DNA of 64,000 nucleotides from Acidimicrobiia bacterium (GCA_016871315.1 VFZE01000010.1:1-64000), one strand, 5' to 3'; shown: positions 1 through 8,713, numbered from the stretch's first letter. The notes: generated from the letters alone by a model not told the origin. Numbers and translations are program-made.

Positions 1-110
1 TGGAGCAGGTTGGCAAGGTGAGCTTTGGTGGTGCGGTGATGCCTCAAAAATCGACCGATTTCTATCCGAAGCTACTGAGCGGGATGACGGTTTATAAACT
101 GGAAAGCTAG
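1..110 (+). CDS. 3' end of an unidentified gene (partial)
   Basis: An open frame enters the window (first full codon at base 3) and stops at TAG 108-110. The visible 35 C-terminal residues contain the segment KVSFGGAVMPQKS and end in TVYKLES. I do not recognise the family. The stop shares the tetranucleotide CTAG (107-110) with the stop of the convergent methyltransferase gene, so the two genes are packed end to end, which supports both being real. Nothing can be said about domains or function from so short a tail. Confidence 0.5.
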   Translation, partial: EQVGKVSFGGAVMPQKSTDFYPKLLSGMTVYKLES

Positions 111-643
111 CGGGGCGGGTCTGGCACGACCCAGAAGTAGACTGGGTGGTTGTGGGTGGTTACGACTTCGAGCGGCTTCCAGTCGCCCATGCCGTTGAAC
201 TGATAGGCCACCACGCGCGAGCCAGGTTTGAGTTCGTTCAGCAGGCGCGGTTTCAGGCGCTCGTTCATCCTGGTGAAAAGGTACAAAGTGACGACTGTGG
301 CGCGCGAAAAGTCGGCCTTGAACAGATCCTGCTCTATGAACTCAACGCGGCTTTCCACGCGGGCATCCTTGGCGGCGGCGCGGGCTTCGGCGACCAGTTC
401 GGGCTCTATCTCAATCCCCACGCCGCGTGCTCCAAAGTTTTTGGCTGCCGCGATGACGATGCGGCCGTCGCCGCAACCGAGATCGTAGACGATGTCATTG
501 GGGCCGACGCGCGTCAGGCGAAGCATGGTGTCGATGACCTCGTCTGGGGTTGGGACCCAGGGAGCTTCGCCGCGGGTTTCCAGGTACTGCGGAAAGACGG
601 GGAGAGCCGGCCAGAACAGTTGGAGGAGCTTGCGCCGATGCAT
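107..643 (-). CDS. Class I SAM-dependent methyltransferase, probably secreted
   Basis: The 178-residue product carries a Rossmann methyltransferase core: motif I is VYDLGCGDGRIVIAAAK, followed by the acidic end of strand 2 in GVGIEIEPE and a motif around EFIEQDLF. This glycine-rich loop binds S-adenosylmethionine; the substrate is not predictable. I chose the ATG at 643 because it begins MHRRKLLQLFWPALPVF, a signal-peptide or membrane-anchor-like segment. The longer frame (from 712) would translate part of the neighbouring inverted repeat and is unlikely. Small extracytoplasmic methyltransferases of this kind, often with the continuation TPxEVIDxML, are common in Acidobacteriota. The gene lies downstream of the tRNA on the same strand and converges on the partial gene at the window edge. 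Confidence 0.8.
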   Translation of the reverse strand: MHRRKLLQLFWPALPVFPQYLETRGEAPWVPTPDEVIDTMLRLTRVGPNDIVYDLGCGDGRIVIAAAKNFGARGVGIEIEPELVAEARAAAKDARVESRVEFIEQDLFKADFSRATVVTLYLFTRMNERLKPRLLNELKPGSRVVAYQFNGMGDWKPLEVVTTHNHPVYFWVVPDPPR

Positions 644-676
644 GGATGACCCCATTTCTAAAGTAGAGCCGTGGCC

Positions 677-747
677 GCCTTCGCGAAAGCTACGGCGGGC
701 AGCCTTCTCCATGTTTCCGGCTTGCCAGCCGGAGCCTCGGCGAAGGC
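677..747. repeat. REP-like imperfect inverted repeat abutting the tRNA
   Basis: Two 25-nt arms (677-701 and 723-747) are inverted copies of each other with 20 of 25 positions matching, around a 21-nt centre. The arm reads like GCCTTCGC followed by GCT, CGGC and GGCA blocks. The right arm ends one base before the CCA of the tRNA-Arg gene. The layout resembles dispersed palindromic (REP/BIME-like) elements of Acidobacteriota; this is from general knowledge and no second copy is visible in this window. It may act as the tRNA transcript terminator. Confidence 0.5.
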
Positions 748-824
748 TGGTAGGGACGGCAGGACTCGAACCTGCGACCCTCTGCTTAGAAGGCAGATGC
801 TCTATCCAGCTGAGCTACGTCCCC
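748..824 (-). tRNA. tRNA-Arg (anticodon TCT)
   Basis: Read on the minus strand, the 77 nt fold as a cloverleaf: acceptor GGGGACG pairs with CGTCCCT (first pair G-U), D arm GCTC/GAGC, anticodon stem TCTGC/GCAGA enclosing loop CTTCTAA, and T arm GCAGG/CCTGC with loop TTCGAGT. The anticodon TCT reads AGA. The 3' CCA is encoded in the DNA (748-750). A TACACT hexamer at 848-843 sits 18 nt upstream and is a plausible -10 element. The 3' end directly touches the inverted repeat at 677-747. Confidence 0.97.
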
Positions 825-930
825 ACGGTGCGTACTCCTTTGAGTGTACTTCACGGGGACGGAGTAAATGTGCCGAAGCGCGGGCCCCGCTGGGGAAACA
901 GGGGTTGGAGGCAATTGCAAACGTAAGAGA

Positions 931-2538
931 TCAGAAGTCTTTGAAATCGTCATCCAGGGGAATGGAGTCCTGAGCCGTATTGAAGGAGACTCTGGCCATG
1001 GACGGTGCGGGCTTGCGGGTCACAGGAGGTTTGGTGGGGCCGAGAGCCGAGTGAAGCGTGGCGAGCGAGGAGGTCATGGGCGGAGCCGGTCGGCGCTTTG
1101 GGTGAGAGTCGTTGACGGAGCGTCCGCCATCGACCATGACGCGTAGCTTGGCGACGATAGTCCGCAGGGCGCCGGCCTGGGCACTGAGTTCGTGGCTGGC
1201 GGAGGCGCTTTCTTCGGCGCTGGCGGCGTTGTTGTGCGTGACCTGCTCCATTTGGAGGATGGCTTGCGAGATCTGATCGATGCCGCGGGCCTGTTCCTGG
1301 CTGGAGAGGTTGACTTCATCGACCAGCTTCTTGACGTTGGTGGCCGAGTCGGTGATCTCCTGGATGGAGCTGTTGACCTCATGCAACTTGCGGCTACCTT
1401 CGCCGGACTTGGCGATGGATTCCTCGATCATGCTGGCCGTGTCCTTGGCGGCCTGCGCGGAGCGCTGGGCGAGGTTGCGAACCTCACCGGCGACGACAGC
1501 AAAGCCCATGCCGGCCTCACCGGCGCGGGCGGCTTCCACTGCGGCGTTTAGGGCGAGGATGTTGGTCTGGAAAGCAATCTCGTCGATCACCTTGATGATG
1601 TGACTGATCTTGTCGGAAGCGGCGGTGATCTCACTCATCGCGGTGACCATCTCGCCGAGGGTCCTGTTGGCGGTTCCGACGCACTTGTCGACCTGGTTCA
1701 TGTTGAACGCGGCCGATTTCGCGTTGTCGGAGTTGCGTTGCGTCATCGAGGTGACCTCCTGGCAGGAAGTCGAGGTTTGTTCCAGGGACGCCGCCTGTTG
1801 GCTTGCTCCCTGCGCCAGTGACTGGCCGGATTCGGAAACCGCTGAAGCCGCCGAGGAGACCTGGTCGGCGCTGGAGTTGAGCTCCGCCACCACCGCGCGC
1901 AGTGATCTGTTGGTGCTGCGAATCAGGAAGAAGGCAGCCGCGGAGCCGCCCAACAGGGAAAAGGAGAGGCAGACCAGTGCCAGCGCCTGGGAGAGATTGC
2001 TGGATGCGGCCACTCTCTGCGCGGCATCCTGTCCATCATTCTTCAGGGCAACCACCGACTCGTAGCCCTGCTTGGACAGCAGGGTGAAAACCGGATACAC
2101 ACTCTTTTTGTAGGCATCTAATGCCTTCTTATTCTGGCCCTTACGGCTGTATTCCTGCACGCCTTCCCAGGCCGTTAAGAACTTATGAAACGAGTCTCTG
2201 ATTTCCCCCACCAGTCGCCGTTCGGCGTCTTTTGACGCGACTTTCTCGAACGCATCCAGATCTTCCTTGATGCGTTGTTTCACCCCGGCCATATCATTCT
2301 CTACGGCTTTGATCTCGTTCAGGTTGACGAGGGTTATGTGCTTCCACATGTCTTTATGGAGATCACTGATGTCATTGATTATGGAGCCCATGTAGTGCAT
2401 GCCTGGCAGTGACTTTTGGTCGAGTATGACGACGTCTTTTTTGACGGTCAATGCGCTATAAAGAGCAGCGCCACCCTGCACAACGCCAAGGGCGATCAGG
2501 CCCGCGCAAACGGCGGCGATCTTCCTTCCCACTGTCAT
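931..2538 (-). CDS. Methyl-accepting chemotaxis protein
   Basis: This 535-residue membrane receptor would sense an extracytoplasmic stimulus and control CheA. A membrane segment (about 8-28) is followed by an alpha-helical periplasmic four-helix-bundle-like sensor (about 30-182), a second membrane segment (about 183-206), and a cytoplasmic signalling coiled coil whose hairpin tip [20 protein letters not shown] is the MCP hallmark. Only a short linker separates TM2 from the coiled coil, so a full HAMP domain seems to be missing. The proline-rich tail ends in DDDFKDF, reminiscent of the C-terminal aromatic tether used to recruit CheR/CheB. I chose the ATG at 2538, preceded by GGAGG, because it places TM1 at the N terminus; the frame upstream is low-complexity. 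No che or flagellar genes are adjacent. Confidence 0.93.
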   Translation of the reverse strand: MTVGRKIAAVCAGLIALGVVQGGAALYSALTVKKDVVILDQKSLPGMHYMGSIINDISDLHKDMWKHITLVNLNEIKAVENDMAGVKQRIKEDLDAFEKVASKDAERRLVGEIRDSFHKFLTAWEGVQEYSRKGQNKKALDAYKKSVYPVFTLLSKQGYESVVALKNDGQDAAQRVAASSNLSQALALVCLSFSLLGGSAAAFFLIRSTNRSLRAVVAELNSSADQVSSAASAVSESGQSLAQGASQQAASLEQTSTSCQEVTSMTQRNSDNAKSAAFNMNQVDKCVGTANRTLGEMVTAMSEITAASDKISHIIKVIDEIAFQTNILALNAAVEAARAGEAGMGFAVVAGEVRNLAQRSAQAAKDTASMIEESIAKSGEGSRKLHEVNSSIQEITDSATNVKKLVDEVNLSSQEQARGIDQISQAILQMEQVTHNNAASAEESASASHELSAQAGALRTIVAKLRVMVDGGRSVNDSHPKRRPAPPMTSSLATLHSALGPTKPPVTRKPAPSMARVSFNTAQDSIPLDDDFKDF

Positions 2539-2918
2539 GACTTTTCTTTCGCCTCCATTGAAATCGAGTTCTTGTTCGCCGCGGCACGGCGGGGCCGACT
2601 CACGTGGCGCCGCCGGGGTCGGCGCCCGTGTTGCGCGCGTGACCACCGGTAATTGGCCGATTGATCGGCTCCCTCAAGATGACCATATCGGAAGGAGGGA
2701 GTTTGTATGAGGGAAAGTTGTTGGGTTGTAGGGAAAGAACCTGGGAAAGTGAACGCGGCGGCCGGGAGGAAGCAAGCGCGGGCGGCCGGCAGCCATGGGT
2801 TCCAGTTCCTGGGCCATGGCGGGATCGTGGACAGACACAGCAGAGCGATGGCGACAAGTCATGCAGATGCAATCCACACTGTACTTGTCTTTTCGGATGG
2901 AGGCGTTGGGGTTTTAGC
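2539..2918. other. 380-nt intergenic region upstream of the chemotaxis receptor
   Basis: No convincing gene is seen between the receptor start and the DUF4340 stop. It contains a 6+6 bp inverted repeat GCCGAT-TG-ATCGGC (2656-2669). Its minus-strand copy GCCGATCA matches 7 of 8 bases of the sigma-28 -10 consensus, but the -35 side is poor. A GC-rich stem GGCGCCG/CGGCGCC lies closer to the receptor start. Short open frames in this stretch lack family features. Confidence 0.4.
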
Positions 2919-4070
2919 CTACTGGGAGGCGCTTTGCGGCAGATTGGGGCGGAGCTTTTCGAAGTCAGCCGCGGAGATGACGTAGTACCAGTCGGCGAAC
3001 TTGTTGTGTAAAGCGGATGCTTGCGCTTCGGTTTCGGGAGAGCGGCTGCCGACGGTGACAAACAGATAGCGGTTGGCGCTGGGTTTGCCGGTGGAGGAGG
3101 TGTCGCCGACGACTTCGCCGAAGCGCAATTGATATACGAGACCCTTGGAGGTCTCGACAACCAGTTCGCCGTACTTGGCCATGAGGCGGCCGTCGGGAGT
3201 GATAAAGAAGCCGCGCTGGCGGAGGCTCATGACGTTGTCGAGCGTCATGGAGAGCTGCTTGGTGCGAAGCTGCTGCGCAAGCGATGGAGGTTTGGGGCGC
3301 GCGCCGATGACGCGGAGCGAGCTGAGGGCGGCGGCCATCGAGCGGGCTTGCGCGTTCCAGTTCTCCTTGTCCTTCACCATGACGGTGCGCTGGAGGTTCA
3401 TCAGGCGGCCGAACTGCTCATCGATGGAGTAGCTGGTGAGGGTCATCTTCTCGATGTCGGCGGGGGAGACGCGGAGGAGATCCGACTCGACCCAGTCTTC
3501 AAAGCGGGCGGAGGGGTCGGCGTCGGTCTTGGCGGCGTAGGTGCGCTTGGCGCCGGGGGTGCGGACGTAGCGGTAACCCTGGCGGTCCTTGAGCGTGGAG
3601 CCGAGGATGAGATCGGCGAGGACGGCTCCCTGGGCGTCGCGCAGGGTGACGCGCTTTCCGCGGCCAGCGAGGGAGGGGTTGCGGGTGTCGAGCGGGTCGA
3701 TGACGCCGAACTTGGCCTGATCCTCGACACGGTCGCTGACGACGATTTCGCGCTTGAGGTCGAGCAGGGAGGATGCGGTCTTGGCGAGGCGGTCCTTGGC
3801 TTCGGCGGGATAGTCGTTGTGTGAGGTGAGCACCCAGCGGTTGCGGCCGAACTCGACTTTGAGGGGCCGCGCGGTGGCCTCGGCCTCTTCGTAATCGACC
3901 ACTTCAATGGCCTTGACGGCCATGACGTCGCGGAAATTGGGGAAGAAGATCTCGCCCTGGTCGGAGAAGATCTGCTCTTCATAGGCGACGGGCTGGATCC
4001 AGGCGGCCGTGGCCACCATGGCGATGGCCGCGACAACGAAAGCGGAGGTGCGGAGGAGTTGGTTGTTCAT
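2919..4070 (-). CDS. DUF4340 protein, accessory to a Gld-type ABC system
   Basis: This 383-residue protein has one N-terminal membrane segment (about 8-26) and a long extracytoplasmic region of repeated beta-rich units, for example KFGVIDP and ADLILGSTLKDRQGYRYVR, characteristic of DUF4340. The family is typically found at the end of operons encoding GldA/GldF/GldG-type ABC exporters. Its role is unknown, but the genetic coupling suggests an extracytoplasmic partner of the permease. Its ATG overlaps the stop of the upstream permease gene by 4 nt (4067-4070), so translation is probably coupled. It is the last gene of the three-gene operon, and no clear terminator follows. Confidence 0.8.
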   Translation of the reverse strand: MNNQLLRTSAFVVAAIAMVATAAWIQPVAYEEQIFSDQGEIFFPNFRDVMAVKAIEVVDYEEAEATARPLKVEFGRNRWVLTSHNDYPAEAKDRLAKTASSLLDLKREIVVSDRVEDQAKFGVIDPLDTRNPSLAGRGKRVTLRDAQGAVLADLILGSTLKDRQGYRYVRTPGAKRTYAAKTDADPSARFEDWVESDLLRVSPADIEKMTLTSYSIDEQFGRLMNLQRTVMVKDKENWNAQARSMAAALSSLRVIGARPKPPSLAQQLRTKQLSMTLDNVMSLRQRGFFITPDGRLMAKYGELVVETSKGLVYQLRFGEVVGDTSSTGKPSANRYLFVTVGSRSPETEAQASALHNKFADWYYVISAADFEKLRPNLPQSASQ

Positions 4071-6673
4071 GCGGCTTTCTTCTCCAGCAGACGTTCGGTG
4101 GAGATGCGGGAGCGCTCGCGGGCCAGCTTGCGGAGGCTCATGAGCACGAACAGGACGAAGGCCGGAATGGGCGGCAGCGAGACGGCGAGCAGCTTGATGG
4201 TGTTCTGGATGCGGCGGACGGAGGATTCCATGGCGGCGCGGGCGTTCTCGATCTGGCGCTGGCGCTCTTCTTCAATATTGGTGCGGGCGACTTGCAGGCG
4301 GCGGTTCTCGGCGGTTTGGAGATTGTTGATCATGATCTCCTTGGCCTGTTCGTCGAGATCCTGACGTGCGCGGACTTGTGCGACGGCAGTGTCGAGGCGC
4401 GCCTGGGCTTCGCGGAGGCGGCGCTCGGCAGTGGCGGCGGCGGTAGTTGCTTCCTGTTCGCGCTTTTCTTCGTAAACGCGGGTACGGGCCTCGACGGCTT
4501 CCAGCGTACGGTGCCTCGGGCGGCGCTTGCGCAGCGCGATGAAGCTGCGCTCGCCCGCGAGCTCGTCAATGGCGTTGAGGACGAAGGTGACGTTGTCGAG
4601 GTTGAGGTTCTCGACACCGCGCTTGCGGAGCGTGAAGAACTCCTCGCCCATGATGTCGGCGTCGGCAGCGACAATGGCCTTGCCGATGCGCGCGGCAAGC
4701 GTGTAGGTCTGGTTGGTGGAGTTGTGCGGCACACCCTGGACCATGGCGGTGCCGAAGATGGAGCGCTGAACAAGCTGGTCCCAGCGCATGAGGCCGGCCG
4801 CTTTGCCGGTGGTGAGCAGCGGGGTGAACTTGGCGCCGCCTCGAGGTTTGAGGTGGCCGGGGTAGAGGAGGACGACCTCCTGCAGTCCGGAGGTGATCTC
4901 TTCCTTGGTCTGGAAGCCCTCCTTGGCGACGAAGACGATCTCCGGGGGCAGGTTGCGGAGCTCGGGGTGAGGATTGTAAGTGTCCCAGGCGACGCGGCGC
5001 GGGTCCCACTCCACACCAAGTGCGGCCTGTAGGGGGCGGGTGTCGGTGGCCTGGGACGAGGGGGGCTGCGGAGCGCCGAAGAAGGGGTTTGCCGGCTCCG
5101 GTTCGGAGGCTTGCGGGCTGAGATTGAGGTTGAAGGCAGGGAGCGGATCAAATAGAACAAAAACGGGTTTTTCTGTTTTGACGTAATCGGTAAGGCGCTG
5201 GAGTTGCGGGGCGGTGAGTGTGTGGGGGAGGGCGGCGAGCAAGACGTCGAGGTCTTCCGGATAATCGGAGTCCGGGGTCACCTGGACGACTTCGTATTGC
5301 TTTTTCAGTTCGGCGACGATGGACCAATCGTTCGACTGTTGGCGGGACTGAAAGTCGAAACCGCCGAACAGGCGGGCGCCGGTTTGCAGGATGCCGACCT
5401 TTTTGCGGGAGGCGCGGGAGACAACGCGGACACTGCGCATGAGTTCGTATTCCACGGGGAGGCCACGCTCGAAGAAGGGGATGACAAACTCCTCGCCGGC
5501 CGAGGTGAAGACCAACCCGAGGAAGATCTCGTTGACGACGGAGGCGGATTCCTCCGTGGCGGGGACGCGGAACGGGTTGATGCCGTAACGTTCACGGGCT
5601 TCGCGGGCTTCGTCGGAATACTTCAAGGTTTCCACGATGCGGACGTTGACGCGTTCGCGTCCAAGGGCGGAGAATTCGCGGAGGAAATTGACGATGTTGC
5701 CGCGGACTTGCAGGTAGCTGCGGGGCACTTCGGGGCTGAGGTAGGCCTGGACGAAGACGGGGCGGTTGGGGTCGAGTGAGCGGATCAGGGCCTGGGTTTG
5801 TTCGGAAAGCGAGTGGACCTGTTCGGTAGTAACGTCGAGGCGTGCGCCGATGCGGGAGGCGATGAGCGTTGCGGCTCCGGCGATGGCGAGCAGGGCAAGG
5901 GTGCGGGTGAAGAAATGCAGGCCGAGTTTGGGAGAGCCGGGACGTACAGGCCAGCGGCGGCGTCCGACTAAAGCGATGTTGAGATAGAGCACGGCGGCGC
6001 CGAGCGCGAGGAAATAGATCAGGGCGGAGGTGGAGACGATGCCGGTGGAGAGTTCGCGGAACTGCTCGACGGCGGAAAGGCGTTCGGCGAGGCGCTGCAA
6101 GCCGCCGGAGAGGATGGCTCCGGAGTTGCGGAGGAAGACGGGGACCGAGCAGAGTAGCGAGCCGAAGATGAAGGCGACGGTGAGATTGTCGGTGAGTTGC
6201 GAGGCGAGCAGGCCGAGGGGAAGCAGCGCCGCGCCGAGCAGCCAGTAGCCTAGATAGGTTGCCCCGAGCATGCCGATGTCGGGGCTGCCGAGCCAGAACA
6301 GCACGACAACATGGCTTAAGGAGAAGATGAGGGCGACAGTGTAAATGCCAAGAGCCGCAAGGTACTTGCCGATCAGGATGGAGGCATCCCCAGCGGGGAG
6401 GGTAAGGATCAGCTCTTCGGTTCCCTGCTTGCGCTCCTCTGCCCAGAGGCCCATGGTGATGGAAGGAATGAGGAAGACGAGCAGGTAGGGGAACCAGGCG
6501 TTGAGCTGGTCGAGATTGGCGAGGTTATTGAGGAAGAAGCGATCCTGCCAGAAGGCGGCGACGGCGCTTAAAAAGACAAAAAGGGTGATGAAGACATAGC
6601 CGGTGGGAGAGCCGAAGTAGGAGAAGAACTCGCGGCGGAAAACAGCGGCGATTACGCGTCGGCGGCTTCGCAT
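4067..6673 (-). CDS. Fused ABC permease (GldF-like) and GldG-like auxiliary protein
   Basis: The 868-residue product joins two parts that are separate genes in Bacteroidota gliding systems. Residues about 1-240 form an ABC-2 permease with about six membrane helices, starting with RREFFSYFGSPTGYVF. A further helix (about 258-278) leads into a GldG-type extracytoplasmic ABC-auxiliary domain (about 280-690). Then comes a long, highly charged coiled coil (about 695-815, rich in E, R, Q and A) and a final membrane helix (about 823-843). It should transport an unknown substrate with the ATPase encoded just upstream, which it overlaps by 22 nt, and the DUF4340 protein downstream. Gliding is not implied: no other gld genes are visible. 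Confidence 0.88.
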   Translation of the reverse strand: MRSRRRVIAAVFRREFFSYFGSPTGYVFITLFVFLSAVAAFWQDRFFLNNLANLDQLNAWFPYLLVFLIPSITMGLWAEERKQGTEELILTLPAGDASILIGKYLAALGIYTVALIFSLSHVVVLFWLGSPDIGMLGATYLGYWLLGAALLPLGLLASQLTDNLTVAFIFGSLLCSVPVFLRNSGAILSGGLQRLAERLSAVEQFRELSTGIVSTSALIYFLALGAAVLYLNIALVGRRRWPVRPGSPKLGLHFFTRTLALLAIAGAATLIASRIGARLDVTTEQVHSLSEQTQALIRSLDPNRPVFVQAYLSPEVPRSYLQVRGNIVNFLREFSALGRERVNVRIVETLKYSDEAREARERYGINPFRVPATEESASVVNEIFLGLVFTSAGEEFVIPFFERGLPVEYELMRSVRVVSRASRKKVGILQTGARLFGGFDFQSRQQSNDWSIVAELKKQYEVVQVTPDSDYPEDLDVLLAALPHTLTAPQLQRLTDYVKTEKPVFVLFDPLPAFNLNLSPQASEPEPANPFFGAPQPPSSQATDTRPLQAALGVEWDPRRVAWDTYNPHPELRNLPPEIVFVAKEGFQTKEEITSGLQEVVLLYPGHLKPRGGAKFTPLLTTGKAAGLMRWDQLVQRSIFGTAMVQGVPHNSTNQTYTLAARIGKAIVAADADIMGEEFFTLRKRGVENLNLDNVTFVLNAIDELAGERSFIALRKRRPRHRTLEAVEARTRVYEEKREQEATTAAATAERRLREAQARLDTAVAQVRARQDLDEQAKEIMINNLQTAENRRLQVARTNIEEERQRQIENARAAMESSVRRIQNTIKLLAVSLPPIPAFVLFVLMSLRKLARERSRISTERLLEKKAA

Positions 6674-7434
6674 GCGGGGTCTCCTTGGTTAGGTTCGGTT
6701 TCCGGCTCCGGGCGATGGCCCGTGAGGGCGTAAAAGGCTTCATCCATGCTGGGGCCGTGGGCAGCCATCTCGGTGGGAGTGCCGTCGAAGACGACGCGTC
6801 CGTTGTGAATCAGGATGACGTGGCTGGCGACGGCTTCCACTTCCTGGAGGATGTGGGTGGACAGGAGAATGGTCTTGGTTTCACCGAGCTGGCGGATGAG
6901 TTGGCGTACTTCGCGGATCTGGTTGGGGTCGAGGCCCGTGGTTGGCTCATCCATAATAAGGACGTCGGGTTCGTGGAGCAGGACCTGGGCCATGCCAACG
7001 CGTTGGCGGTAGCCTTTTGAGAGCTTTGAAATGCTTTTCTCAAGCACTTCCTGAAGGGCGCATTGTTCCACTACGTCATCGATACGCCCACGGAGGTAGC
7101 TGGAATCGAGGCCGCGGGCTTCGCCGAAGAATCGGAGGAGGCTGAGCGGGGTCATGTCGGAGTAGAGGGGGCCGTTTTCCGGAAGGTAGCCGAGGCGGGC
7201 GGCGGACGGGAGGCGCTGGGTGAAGACGTCGAAGCCGGCGATGCGGGCGGTACCCTGGCTGGGGGAGAGGTAGCCGGTGAGCAGCTTCATGGTGGTGGAT
7301 TTGCCGGCGCCGTTCGGGCCGAGAAAGGCGCAGACCTGGCCTCTGGGGACGGAGAAGGTGACGTCGCGGGTAGCGGCGAAGTCTCCGTAGAACTTGCTGA
7401 GGCCAATGGCCTCAATCATGGGGATTTGGTCCAT
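6652..7434 (-). CDS. ABC transporter ATP-binding protein (GldA/CcmA type)
   Basis: The 260-residue ATPase powers the fused permease encoded immediately downstream. It has Walker A GPNGAGKST, signature LSKGYRQRVGMAQ, Walker B VLIMDEPTTGLDP and switch histidine STH in the expected order. The preferred start is the ATG at 7434 (MDQIPM); a second ATG at 7419 (MIEAIG) is possible, and neither has a strong Shine-Dalgarno. The longer frame to 7482 would translate the leader hairpins and is rejected. The gene heads the operon and follows a predicted -10 box (7507-7502) and a leader with two hairpins and a U-run, suggesting possible attenuation. Confidence 0.92.
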   Translation of the reverse strand: MDQIPMIEAIGLSKFYGDFAATRDVTFSVPRGQVCAFLGPNGAGKSTTMKLLTGYLSPSQGTARIAGFDVFTQRLPSAARLGYLPENGPLYSDMTPLSLLRFFGEARGLDSSYLRGRIDDVVEQCALQEVLEKSISKLSKGYRQRVGMAQVLLHEPDVLIMDEPTTGLDPNQIREVRQLIRQLGETKTILLSTHILQEVEAVASHVILIHNGRVVFDGTPTEMAAHGPSMDEAFYALTGHRPEPETEPNQGDPACEAADA

Positions 7435-7449
7435 TTGGGTTTGTTTTGT

Positions 7450-7491
7450 AAAAAGGCCGCCGGGCGGCCGGGCTCGGGCCACGAAGGCCCG
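7450..7491 (-). terminator. Tandem hairpins with U-run in the ABC operon leader
   Basis: On the minus strand a stem CGGGCC/GGCCCG (7491-7475, 5-nt loop) is followed by an all-GC stem GGCCGC/GCGGCC (7469-7455, 3-nt loop) and then TTTTT (7454-7450), ending 16 nt before the ATPase start. This has the form of a Rho-independent terminator. Because a -10-like box lies upstream of it, it may be an attenuator inside the operon leader; alternatively it simply ends the TPR gene transcript. Confidence 0.6.
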
Positions 7492-7501
7492 TAAAACAGA
7501 G

Positions 7502-7507
7502 ATTATA
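7502..7507 (-). promoter_or_regulatory. Consensus -10 box (TATAAT) for the ABC operon
   Basis: A perfect TATAAT, preceded directly by TG, lies on the minus strand 68 nt upstream of the ATPase ATG. It predicts initiation near 7495, just before the tandem hairpins. No -35 hexamer with good spacing is seen (TTGGAC is only 12 nt away), so it would rely on the extended -10 character. Confidence 0.4.
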
Positions 7508-7581
7508 CAATGACGGCGGGTCCAACCTTATGAAATTGGACGGGCGGGAGGGGAGTTCGTTTCGCAGAAGTGGGGTCGTCG

Positions 7582-7599
7582 AAGTGTCGAAAAGTGTCG
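7582..7599 (+). repeat. Direct repeat copy 1, AAGTGTCGAAAAGTGTCG
   Basis: This 18-bp string lies just beyond the 3' end of the TPR gene and is itself two 10-bp-spaced GTGTCGAA units. A copy with one mismatch occurs at 8714-8731, in the same orientation, at the other end of the TPR gene. Confidence 0.6.
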
Positions 7600-7610
7600 A
7601 ATCGTTTGAG

Positions 7611-8564
7611 TTACGGAGTCAGGTCGCGCCAATCGATGGGGTGGGAGAAGCCAGAAGAGCGGCGGAGGAAATCGGCGCGGCGCTGGATGGTTTTGGCTTC
7701 CTTGGAGCGTTTGAGTTTCTTCAGCAGAGAGGCATAACCGGAAAGGATAGGGAGGAGGGAGGAATTGTCCGGCCCGAGAGCATGTTCAGTGATCGCGATG
7801 GATCGGGTGTAGAGAGATTCGGCAGCCGGGTAGCGGCCGCTGTCCAGGTAGAGGTCGGCGAGAGCGGAGTGGAAGACACTCATCAGGGGGTTTTGCGGGC
7901 CGAGGGCGGGTTCGGCGAGAGGGATGGCTTTTTCGAGCAATTCCGCGGCGGTTTCCAGGTGACGGCGTGCGTGCATGATGCGGCCGAGGTAGAAGTAGCT
8001 GAAAGCAGTTTCAGCGTGGGTGGCGCCGAGCGATTTTTCCCTGATGTCGAGGGCGCGGCGGTGGAGTTCCTCCGATTCCGAGAGACGGTTCTCAAGGCGG
8101 CGTAGCTCGGCGAGGTTGGCGAGGGCCTTGGCGGTGGTGGGGTGGGCGTGACCGTGGAGTTCAATGCGGATGCTGAGGCTTTTCTGGAGGAGGGGCTCGG
8201 CCTTTTCGAAGCGGCCGAGGTGGACGTAGAGCGTGGCGAGATTGTTCAGAGGAGCAAGGGTTCCCTGATCCGCGGCGGGCTGTTTTTCCCAGAGGGCGAG
8301 CGATTGTTTGTAGCAGCGCTCGGCCTTGAAGGAGTTGTCGAGGTCCTGGTGAAGCGTGCCGAGGTTGTTGAGCACGACGGCCCGCGCGGCGGGTTCTGTA
8401 GTCTGGTGGAGGGCGGACTCGAGAATCTGAACGGCTTCTTTGTATAGGCCCTGAGCCTGACGTTGATTGGCGTTGCGAACCAGATGCTCCCAACCGGCAG
8501 CAGTGGCCGGGTAGGTATACAGCAAACAGGCCGTCGCGGCGATGCGGATGAGATTCCTGGTCAC
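7611..8564 (-). CDS. Secreted tetratricopeptide repeat protein
   Basis: The 317-residue product has a signal peptide (VTRNLIRIAATACLLYTYPA, cleaved near ATAAG) and about six to seven TPR units of the kinesin-light-chain type (LNNLGTLHQDLDN, LNNLATLYVHLGRFEKAEPL, LANLAELRRLENRLSESEEL, YFYLGRIMHARRH). Such repeats form a superhelical scaffold for protein binding; no enzymatic domain is present. I chose the GTG at 8564 because GGAGG lies 6-7 nt upstream and it starts the signal peptide; the ATG-type frame from 8678 has neither. It is divergent from the GH51 gene and flanked on both sides by near-identical 18-bp repeats. Confidence 0.82.
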   Translation of the reverse strand: MTRNLIRIAATACLLYTYPATAAGWEHLVRNANQRQAQGLYKEAVQILESALHQTTEPAARAVVLNNLGTLHQDLDNSFKAERCYKQSLALWEKQPAADQGTLAPLNNLATLYVHLGRFEKAEPLLQKSLSIRIELHGHAHPTTAKALANLAELRRLENRLSESEELHRRALDIREKSLGATHAETAFSYFYLGRIMHARRHLETAAELLEKAIPLAEPALGPQNPLMSVFHSALADLYLDSGRYPAAESLYTRSIAITEHALGPDNSSLLPILSGYASLLKKLKRSKEAKTIQRRADFLRRSSGFSHPIDWRDLTP

Positions 8565-8713
8565 GTTGTCCTCCGAGCCCAGGATGGAGGGCTGGTGAGA
8601 AAAGCCGTCGAGTTGAAATCCGCACGTGGTTGAAAGGAGTAGGATTATTTTGTTGGAATGATTGGGACCGTTGGTCACGCAGTTCGTTCCGCAATTTCAG
8701 CGGGAGGGTAGAA

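Noticed and set aside
2674-2985. Small open frames upstream of the chemotaxis receptor, including a plus-strand frame at 2707-2985 with a good Shine-Dalgarno
   Set aside because: Composition is not protein-like, the plus frame runs into the antisense of the DUF4340 gene, and no family features appear.
3021-3824. 267-codon frame on the plus strand over the DUF4340 gene
   Set aside because: Gly/Ala/Glu-rich shadow of a real minus-strand gene, with no Shine-Dalgarno and no domain.
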